This document shows positions 1 through 7,295 of a stretch of DNA of 22,337 nt, piece by piece (within the stretch, counting starts at the first letter, position 1; the number at the start of each line of letters is the position of its first letter). Under the pieces are notes generated by a model, which worked only from the letters and a program-made list of their open reading frames with translations, did no database searches and was not told the DNA's origin. A program made the translations under genes and the position numbers. Source of the stretch: Spirochaetota bacterium (lineage in GTDB: Bacteria; Spirochaetota; UBA4802; UB4802); the NCBI GenBank assembly GCA_029548025.1, contig JAKPOE010000356.1, positions 1 through 22,337 of the forward strand, read 5' to 3'.

Positions 1-1
1 T

Positions 2-502
2 GCCGTTATACTGGTAACTCATAACGAACTACTGCTCAAAGCCCTGGCACAACGATGTATCATCTTTCAAAAAAACACTATCACCATATTTGAAGGCGAT
101 TATCAACGTTTTTTAGAAACTATCGGATGGGAAAACGAGAGTGAACCTGTTAAGAAAGAATATGAAAATATCAATGAGCAAAAATTGAATAAAAAAGAAT
201 TGCGGCGTATCCGTTCACAACTATTGATGGAAAAACAAAATGAATGCAAACCATTGCAGGAAACAGTATCATCGATAGAGCAGGAAATTACACAGCATGA
301 AAATCTTTTAAAAATTCTTAACGAAGAAATTATCAATGCATCACAGTTACAAAAAAGTGATGACATCCAGCAACTTTCCATAGAGATCAGCAAGATTCAA
401 AAACAACTATCTGCTTTATATGATAAGCTTGAAGAAATTATGAGCCAGCATGAGGAAAGAACACGCCATTACGAACGACTGATGCAAGAATATTCATTAT
501 AA
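2..502 (+). CDS. ABC-F family ATPase, C-terminal part (5' end outside window)
   Basis: The frame is open from base 2 and ends at TAA 500-502, giving about 166 residues. The first residues read AVILVTHNELLLKALAQR, which is the segment after Walker B containing the H-switch histidine, as in the second ATPase domain of ABC-F proteins (Uup, EttA, YheS types). Next comes the family pattern FEGDYQRFLE, equivalent to the usual G.Y..YLE. The remaining roughly 110 residues are rich in K, E and Q and predict a long coiled coil, like the C-terminal domain of Uup/YheS-type proteins. ABC-F proteins are soluble, act on ribosomes or nucleic acids, and have no membrane partner. An internal ATG at 185 is only a position inside the coil and not the true start. 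The exact subfamily cannot be told without the N-terminal half. Confidence 0.85.
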   Translation, partial: AVILVTHNELLLKALAQRCIIFQKNTITIFEGDYQRFLETIGWENESEPVKKEYENINEQKLNKKELRRIRSQLLMEKQNECKPLQETVSSIEQEITQHENLLKILNEEIINASQLQKSDDIQQLSIEISKIQKQLSALYDKLEEIMSQHEERTRHYERLMQEYSL

Positions 503-508
503 TAAACT

Positions 509-540
509 AAAAAACCAGCTACTTTTGATTGCTGTTTTTA
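509..540. terminator. possible bidirectional terminator between convergent genes
   Basis: A short hairpin, CAGC (516-519) with GCTG (531-534), is flanked by an A-run on the left and a T-run on the right. Read from either strand it ends in U-rich sequence. It lies between the stop of the plus-strand ABC-F gene (502) and the end of the minus-strand response regulator, whose stop codon overlaps the stem. The stem is only four base pairs plus A-T extension with a mismatch, so efficiency is uncertain. Confidence 0.35.
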
Positions 541-911
541 CAATACTTAACTGCATTTTCAATAACTGTGCGCAACTCATCAGGGGTAAATGGCTTTGGA
601 ATATAGTCAAATGCGCCAGCCTTCAACGCCTGCCTGGTTGTTTCTACTGTTGCAAACCCTGTAAAGATGACAACAACAGTATCAGGATAGAGCTTTTTTA
701 TTTCGTTCAATAGCTGCAATCCATCCATACCAGGCATCATTAAATCAGTAACCACAATATCATACTTCTTCTTTTGTAAATATTCCAGTGCTGTTTGAGC
801 TGAATAAGCAGTGTCAACCTCATAATCTAACTTTTGTAAAATTCTGAGGCAGCTTTTCAACACTACATCTTCATCATCTACTATCAATATTTTTGCTATA
901 ATGTCTTTCAT
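519..911 (-). CDS. single-domain response regulator (CheY-like receiver)
   Basis: This 130-residue protein is almost entirely a receiver domain. It has the acidic pair D12/D13, phospho-acceptor D56 in VVTDLMMPGMDG, switch residue T84 in VIFTG, and K106 in IPKPF. No output domain follows. The ATG lies 9 bases after the stop of the kinase gene at 921-2873, with a weak AGG-type ribosome site about 10 bases upstream, so the two are surely co-transcribed. The kinase of that operon is the likely phosphodonor. Without an output domain it could act through protein contacts or as a phosphorelay intermediate. The receiver sequence resembles NtrC-family receivers (TGFATVETTRQALKAGAFDYIPKPF), but no AAA+ or DNA-binding domain is present. 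Confidence 0.93.
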   Translation of the reverse strand: MKDIIAKILIVDDEDVVLKSCLRILQKLDYEVDTAYSAQTALEYLQKKKYDIVVTDLMMPGMDGLQLLNEIKKLYPDTVVVIFTGFATVETTRQALKAGAFDYIPKPFTPDELRTVIENAVKYCKNSNQK

Positions 912-920
912 AGTTAGTAC

Positions 921-2873
921 CTATTTTGATTTATCATATTCTGAGTATTCTTCCTTATTTTTTAACAATGGGAAGGTTATGGTAAATACTGTCCCCTTTC
1001 CCACTTCGCTGTGAACATTGATATTGCCGTGGTACCGCTTGATAATACCATAGGTAACAGCCAATCCTAAACCTGTTCCTTTGCCCTGTTCCTTCGTTGT
1101 AAAGAAGGGATCAAATATCTTGTCAAGATGCTCCTCTTTGATACCAACACCAGTATCAGAAACGATGATAGATATGCTGTCATTCCCAAAATTATATTTG
1201 GTTTGAACGGTTAACGTACCACCCTGTGGCATAGCATCAGCAGCATTCATAGCTAAATTATTGATCACTGATTTAAATTGATTTTCATCAATAAACATAT
1301 CCGGGACATCAGGATCAAGATACTTGTTGATAGCAATATTATGGAAATTAACATGTTTTTCAAGTATTAACAAAACCTCATTTATGAGGTTATTAACATT
1401 GGTACGTTTGATATCAGGTTTGGTGGAACGGGCAAAATCCAGAATATTGCGCACTATATCTCTACATCGCAAGGTTTCCTTGATGATTACGCGCAAATCC
1501 TCTTCAAAATCAGTCTCTTTAAGATCCTCCAGAAGCAGTGAACTGTAGGTTAAAATTGCTGTGAGCGGATTATTTATCTCATGAGCTATCCCCGAAGCCA
1601 ACCGCCCCAGCGATGCCAGCTTTTCAGATTGTAAAATCTGGTCCTGTGTTTGTTCTTTCAACTTTTTGTCGCGCTCTTTTATGGCATCAATCATCTGATT
1701 AAATGTATAACACAGGTATCCAATTTCATCCTCTGTTTCAATTTCAATATGTGTATCATAATTCCCATTGATGACCGACTCAGAAGCTTTAACCAGTGTC
1801 CTCACTGGCCGAATAATTATATTTAATAGATACAGTGAAATGCCAACAGCAATGATTGCAATCAGCGCTGTTGTAAATGCAAAATTCAGAGTAGAACTTT
1901 TTTTTATCTCATCAAATTTCTTTTCCAGAATGCCTACATAAAGAATACCTACCGGTTTGCCATATATATTCAAAAGAGGTTTGTATGCAGAGATATACCA
2001 GTTGTTCACAACAAATGCTTTATCCCACCACAGCTTACCCTGCAATATTACTTTATTGTATACCTCCTCTGATAATAATGTTCCGATTGCCCTTGTCCCA
2101 TCAGGTTTTTTTACATTGGTACAAACCCGTACATCATCCAGAAATATTGTTGATGTGCCAACATCTAAACCACCAAGCTTTTCCTCTTTGAATACAAGCT
2201 GTTTAATCTGATCAACTATCCCATTATAGTTGTTCAGTATTCTGATGCCATATATAATTCCAATAAAGTTATTGTTATGAAAAATTGGTATTGCAACACT
2301 AATTGTCAGAGCATCTTTTATGATTGTTCGCTGCACCTTTCGTGATTTTGGTGTTGGTATAATTTTTATAATAGCCTTGCTTGCAATGGATTCGCCTTCC
2401 CGTTCAAGATGCTTATATAATACTACATCTGTACCTTCACATGGGATTTTATTCTTCAACACATACGAAACTTGATTATCATCAGATACATCATCTCCAT
2501 AACTATCGTTGTTTGCTCTTACTATAATTTTACCCTGTGCGTCGGTGATATTGACAATATCTATTCCCAATTCTTGCTGAATTTCCTTACATTTACTCCT
2601 CAAAACTGCTCTGTCATTGTGCAGGATAGCTATCTGAATATATTCCAGCAAAGAAATATGCTTTAACATCTTGCTTTTAAGAGCTACTCTGCTGGTATAA
2701 ATAAAATCTGCTGTATCCAGATCCTTCAAAACTGTGTCAAATGCCTGCCCAACAACATGCTTTTGAATAGTTCGTATACCTATAAACGTCGATAGTACAC
2801 CCGAGAGCAGCACTATTGACAATATACTAATGAACAGCTTAAAGCGTATCTGTGATGCAAATCGTTTATTCAT
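921..2873 (-). CDS. membrane sensor histidine kinase (Cache-HAMP-HisKA-HATPase)
   Basis: This 650-residue sensor kinase has a membrane segment at about 12-34 and a large extracytoplasmic region at about 35-325 of Cache type. The region contains ISVAIPIFHNNNFIGIIYG and the terminal YGKPVGILYVG repeats typical of methyl-accepting and kinase Cache sensors. A second membrane segment spans about 328-352, followed by HAMP at about 353-405. The HisKA H-box is SGIAHEINNPLTAIL with phospho-acceptor H431. The ATPase domain has an N-box around NAADAMPQGG (543-552), DTGVGI (573-578) and GTGLGL (599-604). This is the NtrB/AtoS-like kinase class. The ATG at 2873 has no clear Shine-Dalgarno, but it is the only start that includes the first membrane helix. 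The partner receiver follows 9 bases downstream. The ligand is unknown; Cache sensors commonly bind small organic acids or amino acids. Confidence 0.93.
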   Translation of the reverse strand: MNKRFASQIRFKLFISILSIVLLSGVLSTFIGIRTIQKHVVGQAFDTVLKDLDTADFIYTSRVALKSKMLKHISLLEYIQIAILHNDRAVLRSKCKEIQQELGIDIVNITDAQGKIIVRANNDSYGDDVSDDNQVSYVLKNKIPCEGTDVVLYKHLEREGESIASKAIIKIIPTPKSRKVQRTIIKDALTISVAIPIFHNNNFIGIIYGIRILNNYNGIVDQIKQLVFKEEKLGGLDVGTSTIFLDDVRVCTNVKKPDGTRAIGTLLSEEVYNKVILQGKLWWDKAFVVNNWYISAYKPLLNIYGKPVGILYVGILEKKFDEIKKSSTLNFAFTTALIAIIAVGISLYLLNIIIRPVRTLVKASESVINGNYDTHIEIETEDEIGYLCYTFNQMIDAIKERDKKLKEQTQDQILQSEKLASLGRLASGIAHEINNPLTAILTYSSLLLEDLKETDFEEDLRVIIKETLRCRDIVRNILDFARSTKPDIKRTNVNNLINEVLLILEKHVNFHNIAINKYLDPDVPDMFIDENQFKSVINNLAMNAADAMPQGGTLTVQTKYNFGNDSISIIVSDTGVGIKEEHLDKIFDPFFTTKEQGKGTGLGLAVTYGIIKRYHGNINVHSEVGKGTVFTITFPLLKNKEEYSEYDKSK

Positions 2874-2916
2874 TGCAGGACTATTATTTATTATTTACTA
2901 TTATTGAATACCATAA

Positions 2917-2939
2917 ATTATATTGCATTTTTATGCAAT
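2917..2939 (-). promoter_or_regulatory. candidate -10 box with adjoining 7-bp inverted repeat upstream of the Cache kinase
   Basis: A perfect TATAAT on the minus strand (2917-2922) would place a start site about 37 bases before the kinase ATG. No good -35 hexamer lies 16-18 bases upstream. Instead the upstream spacer is filled by a perfect inverted repeat, ATTGCAT (922-928 of the third kilobase, i.e. 2922-2928) with ATGCAAT (2933-2939), and a 4-base loop. A poor -35 with a dyad in the spacer suggests an activator-dependent promoter. This is inference from the sequence only. Confidence 0.35.
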
Positions 2940-3069
2940 CCTTTTTCATTGTTACACAATTACTAACGGATATTGGAAAATGTTAATGTTCATACCCCCG
3001 CGGCCACTAATAAATATTGGTTCCATTGACTGTTAACAATACCCATAAGAAACAAAACTATTCGCATAC

Positions 3070-3106
3070 AGAAAAATAACCGGAACATCAAATATGATAT
3101 TCCGGC
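3070..3106 (-). terminator. rho-independent terminator of the hydrogenase operon
   Basis: CCGGAA (3080-3085) pairs with TTCCGG (3100-3105), and inner ATC/GAT pairs extend the stem past one mismatch. Read on the minus strand, the hairpin is followed by a U-rich run (TTATTTTTC). It lies about 50 bases after the stop of the last operon gene at 3158, and before the region that should hold the promoter of the kinase at 921-2873, so it separates the two transcription units. Confidence 0.75.
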
Positions 3107-3157
3107 TTTGCGATTGTAAACAGGTTGATTTGATACTATATGCACATCACTGTAAAC

Positions 3158-3559
3158 TCATGCATATTTCTTAATTTTATCTAAAAGCTCATCAATGCGA
3201 ACAGGTTTTGTAAGAAAATCATTTATCCCGGGTAGGAACGATTGATCTTCATTTAACGAAAATCGAGAATTGGTAACCTGATTGATAGCAGTAAGCATGA
3301 TGATAGGTACATTTTTAACATCTTTATATTTAGAAGTTTCCCGGTTACTCCTGATCTGATATGATATCTCAAAACCAGCAGTGTCAGTTTCCATCATGAC
3401 GTCCAGAATCAAACAATCAGGTTTGTACGATAGTAACTTTTTTAACCCTTCTGCACCACTGTATGCAACCTCCACTTCATAACCATTCATCACCAGAGCC
3501 TGCTTCAAGCTTTCAACCAGATCCCTGTCATCATCAACTAATAATATTTTCTTAGCCAT
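3158..3559 (-). CDS. single-domain response regulator at the end of the hydrogenase operon
   Basis: This 133-residue stand-alone receiver domain has D10/D11, phospho-acceptor D53 (LILDVMMETD), switch T90 (IIMLTA) and K118 (FLTKPV). The loop after T90 is longer than in CheY, with a stretch around NSRFSLNEDQSFLPGIND. I chose ATG 3559 rather than the in-frame GTG at 3568, because GGAG lies 8 bases upstream of the ATG. The gene begins 22 bases after the stop of the hydrogenase small subunit and is followed by the operon terminator, so it is made together with the hydrogenase. It has no DNA-binding output. The role is unknown; it may tie hydrogenase activity or assembly to a histidine kinase by direct contact. 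No cognate kinase is in the operon. Confidence 0.9.
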   Translation of the reverse strand: MAKKILLVDDDRDLVESLKQALVMNGYEVEVAYSGAEGLKKLLSYKPDCLILDVMMETDTAGFEISYQIRSNRETSKYKDVKNVPIIMLTAINQVTNSRFSLNEDQSFLPGINDFLTKPVRIDELLDKIKKYA

Positions 3560-3581
3560 TGTGTGCACTCCATTTCAAATT

Positions 3582-4112
3582 TTAGTCATAGAGTAATTGA
3601 TAAATAACATTTCTTTCTTCCCATGCTTTGGTCCGTTGATATATATCGATAGGAAATTCTATCTGTTTCAACTCAACAGGTGCAGCCTTTTTATCCACAA
3701 GACCCAGTGCCAGCGCAACTCCATAAATAATTGCTTCTGGCCGGGGAGGACATCCGGGAATAAAATAATTTACTGGTACTGCTTTATCAGCACCCCCCGT
3801 TACATTATAGGTATCGAACCAGCATCCACCACCTGTAGCACATGAGCCAATCCCAAAAACAATCTTTGGAGATGGCATTGCATCATAAGCTTTTTTTACA
3901 AGCGGAAAGGTTGGACGTGTAACAGCTCCTGATATAAGCATTACATCAGCATGCCGTGGGGAAGCAACCAGTTTGATGCCAAAACGTTCAACATCATAAT
4001 ATGGCGTCAGTATATTCAATATCTCAATATCACACCCATTACATGCACCGGAATTGCAGTGATACACCCATAATGATTTTGGGAATGCCTTTTTTGATAA
4101 TTTAGCAAACAT
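3582..4112 (-). CDS. group 4 [NiFe]-hydrogenase small subunit (HycG/NuoB-like)
   Basis: This 176-residue protein of the NuoB/HycG/EchC family carries the proximal [4Fe-4S] cluster next to the NiFe site. The ligand set is visible as C24 and C27 (SGACNGCDIE), C91 (GIGSCATGG) and C121 (PGCPPRPE). Two further cysteines, C19 and C97, are not obviously ligands. It is shorter than E. coli HycG (about 255 residues) and lacks an extended C-terminal tail. The start codon lies 2 bases after the stop of the ferredoxin gene, with AGGAG 7 bases upstream, so translation is coupled. It should form the catalytic core with the large subunit at 5597-7270 and pass electrons from the ferredoxin subunit. Confidence 0.93.
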   Translation of the reverse strand: MFAKLSKKAFPKSLWVYHCNSGACNGCDIEILNILTPYYDVERFGIKLVASPRHADVMLISGAVTRPTFPLVKKAYDAMPSPKIVFGIGSCATGGGCWFDTYNVTGGADKAVPVNYFIPGCPPRPEAIIYGVALALGLVDKKAAPVELKQIEFPIDIYQRTKAWEERNVIYQLLYD

Positions 4113-4114
4113 AA

Positions 4115-4660
4115 CTATTCTCCTATCTTCCCGGGTCTTTTATAGGTCATGGTTTTTTCGTACATATCTTTATCAAATACTTGAGTTGATACAGGGATAA
4201 CTGCTCTCACCTCAAGGTTATCATATCTATATCCCAGATATGTCAGCCTATCAATTGCATTTTTTATTTCATGATCAAAGCATCTGCCACATCGCTGGCA
4301 GGTAAGCATAAAAAGTTCCATCGTTTCATTAACATCCCGTTTATCATTGGTTGCTAATTCATACTCCGGGGTCATCGTTATAGCTTTTTCAGGACAGAGG
4401 TCTGCGCAACGTCCGCAGTAAGTGCATCGAGAACCATCATACACCATTACCCTGATCTCATTACATAAGTCGCGCACCAATATTGTACGCGCTGGGCAAT
4501 GATTGGCGCATCCACCACATCCAATACATTTATGGTGATCCCAATATGGCTGACCCCTAAAATTTTCCGGAACAGGCCGTGGATCAAATGGATAGGCTAA
4601 TGTTACCGTCCCTGGTTTTGTCACCACAAAAAGCTGTTTTATTTTACTTGTAAGCCACAC
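4115..4660 (-). CDS. polyferredoxin subunit of energy-converting hydrogenase (HycF/NuoI-like)
   Basis: This 181-residue protein has two classical [4Fe-4S] motifs, C45-C48-C51-C55 (CIGCGGCANHCP) and C79-C82-C85-C89 (CTYCGRCADLCP). The start region (AYPFDPRPVPENFRG) closely resembles HycF/HyfH, which begin with YPLEP and NFRG. A third group, C121-C124-C127 (CQRCGRC), matches the first half of the extra cysteine-rich C-terminus of HycF, but the second half (CPEC-type) is missing here. The start is GTG 4660, supported by AAGGAG 7 bases upstream. It bridges electrons from the soluble input module to the small subunit. Confidence 0.92.
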   Translation of the reverse strand: MWLTSKIKQLFVVTKPGTVTLAYPFDPRPVPENFRGQPYWDHHKCIGCGGCANHCPARTILVRDLCNEIRVMVYDGSRCTYCGRCADLCPEKAITMTPEYELATNDKRDVNETMELFMLTCQRCGRCFDHEIKNAIDRLTYLGYRYDNLEVRAVIPVSTQVFDKDMYEKTMTYKRPGKIGE

Positions 4661-4684
4661 GATCGTACTCCTTATGTTTTAGAA

Positions 4685-5584
4685 TTATATTCCATACACA
4701 CTCATCGCTATGGTACACAGTGAAATACCAATGAGCACTGCGTAATATTTCACCGCCTGATCAATTCGCAACCGCGGGTTGGTAGACCCTAACAATGCTA
4801 TGACTGCAAACACAACTGCAACTGCTATAAGCTGCAATAATACATCGATGATAAATATACCGGTAAACAAAAACGGCATAAACACTGTCACAAACAGTAC
4901 TGCATAGAACATCTGCTTTAGCATCATGGAATATTTAAATAGAGCATAGTTGGGACCACTGTATTCAATAAATGGCCCTTCCAGAATCTCTACCTCAGCT
5001 TCAGAGATATCAAATGGCTGTCGTGCAACAAAAGCCTGTAATGCCATTACATACACTACAAGCATAAGCACCACCGACCACGAATACCCATTTGAAAGCA
5101 CACTGAACATACTTGCATCTATAGCAAGGCTTTTCATCTTAACCGCACCCAAAATAAATGTCATTGCTAAGATTGGTTCTACCATTATCATGGTTACCAT
5201 CTCACGGCTTGCCCCAATCATCGCATAGGCATTTTTGCTTGAAAGCGCTCCCAATAATATAGAAATCCCTGCTAACGTAAGCAAATACACAATGGTGATT
5301 ATATCCGCATAATGGGTAAGATAGTTAGGTTTAAATCCTATGGGAACTATGGTTATTACCGCAGTAACGGCTGCAAATGCCATCATTGGCGCCAGCTTAA
5401 ATGCCCAGTTGCCACTAACAAGGTTATCCTTCCCCAATAGCTTCATAATATCTAAATATGGCTGATAGATAGGTGGCCCCTGCCGGGACTGTATCTTTGC
5501 CGTCAACTTTCGTATTATTCCTTCATACAATGGTGCCAGCCCTAAAAACAATATAATGTTAAGCAGTATTAATAGAATATCCAT
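4685..5584 (-). CDS. membrane subunit of energy-converting hydrogenase (HycD/NuoH-like)
   Basis: This 299-residue, strongly hydrophobic protein of the NuoH/HycD/EchB family has about eight predicted membrane helices. The family signature after helix 1, PLYEGIIRKLTAKIQSRQGP, is present, followed by YQPYLDIMKLLGK. The charged loop that contacts the soluble arm is conserved (RQPFDISEAEVEILEGPFIE, then YSGPNYALFKYS). In related complexes this subunit anchors the peripheral arm and forms the first part of the ion path. Its ATG lies 12 bases after the large-subunit stop, with an AGGT ribosome site. The length is normal for HycD (about 307). Confidence 0.94.
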   Translation of the reverse strand: MDILLILLNIILFLGLAPLYEGIIRKLTAKIQSRQGPPIYQPYLDIMKLLGKDNLVSGNWAFKLAPMMAFAAVTAVITIVPIGFKPNYLTHYADIITIVYLLTLAGISILLGALSSKNAYAMIGASREMVTMIMVEPILAMTFILGAVKMKSLAIDASMFSVLSNGYSWSVVLMLVVYVMALQAFVARQPFDISEAEVEILEGPFIEYSGPNYALFKYSMMLKQMFYAVLFVTVFMPFLFTGIFIIDVLLQLIAVAVVFAVIALLGSTNPRLRIDQAVKYYAVLIGISLCTIAMSVYGI

Positions 5585-5596
5585 ATAACACCTACC

Positions 5597-7270
5597 TTAC
5601 CCTTTTTTACTTCGTGATAGTTTTTCAAACTGTTCACCGTTCAACACCTCATGTTTCCCTGTTGTAAGATCAACAAGTGCCATCCTGTCAGTACATGAGA
5701 AACATGGATCTATACTGCCAATGATAATGGGTGCATCGGCTAATTGATTGTTCAGCAACATGAGCGGAACACCCTGCAAATTAGGGTACGTGGGGGCACG
5801 TACCCGCCATCTGTCGGCTCTGTTTTCTTCACCGGTGATGAGATAGTGTACCACCTCACCGCGTGGTGCTTCAACCGCAGCTATGGAATGGATTAGTGGC
5901 TTTATTGGCTCATCAAATTCATATAATAATGGTTCGTCAACAGGCATATCGTTCAGTACCTGCCGTACTATCTTAATTGACTCAAAGGTTTCCAGAATAC
6001 GAACAAGCAGCGTTCCCCATACATCACAGGTATCAACCACGGGCACATCAAACTTCACCGCATCATACGCTGCGTAGGGGTGATCACGCCTGGTATCGAT
6101 ATTAACTCCACGTGCACGAGCAACAGGACCAACCAGACTCCATTTGACTGTATCCTCTGTCGAAACGTATCCAACGCCTTTTGTCCTTCGGTGGATGACC
6201 GTATCACCAACAATTGCATTCTTTATTGCAATAAGTTCCTTCTCTACCGTATTCATTACATTTAAAATATCATCTTTATGCTGAAGTATATCCCTTCGCA
6301 CACCACCAATGATGATCATCCCGTAGGTTTTACGATTTCCGGTAATCTTTTCTGCAAGCCACATTACCGGTTCACGAACGCGCCACGAATGCATAAACAC
6401 GGTATCGAATCCTATTAAGTGTCCTGCAACACCAAGCCACAACAGGTGTGAATGTATTCTTTCAAGCTCCAGCATGAATGTGCGTATATATTCCGCCTTG
6501 CGCGATATTGTTATGCCTGCTGCAAGCTCAACAGCCTGAGAATACGATGTTGCATGAACTGAACCGCAAATCCCGCATATACGCTCGGCAATAAATGGCA
6601 CCTCATTATAGGTTACCTGTGTTGTACAAAGTTTTTCAATACCACGGTGTGTCATAAAACCGCGATAATCACATCCCTTTATTGTTTCACCATCAACATA
6701 TACTGCAAAATGAGCAGGTTCATGTAAGGTTGGATGGAATGGCCCAATGGGTACCGTTGTACATCCTTCCGGTGCCTCATCTAGCTGGTAGGCAACATCT
6801 TCAGCTGCTGGAGGCATCAAATTCCATGGCACCTCCTTTCGCAGGGGATAAATACCAGCTGGCCAGTCATCAGCAAGGATAAGCCGTTTGGGTTTTGGAT
6901 GTCCCTCAAATTTCATACCAAGGAGGTCCATATATTCTCGCTCTGACCACCCTGCGTTTGGAATATCAGGGGTTATAGAATCACATACAGGATTATCAGC
7001 AGGCACCTTTGTGCGAACACAGCAAAAAACATTATCGTTATCAAAGCTAAAGGTATGTACCAATCCCAATGTATTATCACGTGCTATATTGTCATATCCA
7101 ATGCTTACCAGATATCGAGCTCCCATACCAACAACCGCATTACACAGAGAGCGTATACTGTTTTTATCCACATCAACAAACAAGCGTGTTGGCAGTGGCG
7201 TGTCAAAACCCTTCAATGAGCCCTTAAACTTTGCCGTTAATTCACTTTTTATTTGATCTATCGATGGCAT
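5597..7270 (-). CDS. group 4 [NiFe]-hydrogenase large subunit (HycE-like, NuoC-NuoD fusion)
   Basis: This 557-residue catalytic subunit has an N-terminal NuoC-like part (about 1-150, with WSEREYMDLLGMKFEGHP) fused to a NuoD/hydrogenase large-subunit part (about 170-557), as in HycE (569). All four nickel cysteines are present: C232 and C235 in ERICGICGSVH, and C523 and C526 in DPCFSCTDR. This separates it from Complex I, which has lost them. R529 is followed by a 28-residue tail starting MALVD. In HycE the equivalent Arg is the cleavage point for the maturation protease HycI, and a protease of that type is encoded at 9148-9651. The start is ATG 7270 with GAGGT 6 bases upstream. It should reversibly form H2 from protons and electrons on the cytoplasmic side of the membrane. 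HypABCDEF cofactor genes are not in the window. Confidence 0.95.
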   Translation of the reverse strand: MPSIDQIKSELTAKFKGSLKGFDTPLPTRLFVDVDKNSIRSLCNAVVGMGARYLVSIGYDNIARDNTLGLVHTFSFDNDNVFCCVRTKVPADNPVCDSITPDIPNAGWSEREYMDLLGMKFEGHPKPKRLILADDWPAGIYPLRKEVPWNLMPPAAEDVAYQLDEAPEGCTTVPIGPFHPTLHEPAHFAVYVDGETIKGCDYRGFMTHRGIEKLCTTQVTYNEVPFIAERICGICGSVHATSYSQAVELAAGITISRKAEYIRTFMLELERIHSHLLWLGVAGHLIGFDTVFMHSWRVREPVMWLAEKITGNRKTYGMIIIGGVRRDILQHKDDILNVMNTVEKELIAIKNAIVGDTVIHRRTKGVGYVSTEDTVKWSLVGPVARARGVNIDTRRDHPYAAYDAVKFDVPVVDTCDVWGTLLVRILETFESIKIVRQVLNDMPVDEPLLYEFDEPIKPLIHSIAAVEAPRGEVVHYLITGEENRADRWRVRAPTYPNLQGVPLMLLNNQLADAPIIIGSIDPCFSCTDRMALVDLTTGKHEVLNGEQFEKLSRSKKG

Positions 7271-7295
7271 ATTCTACCTCGTACTTAATGTTGTG

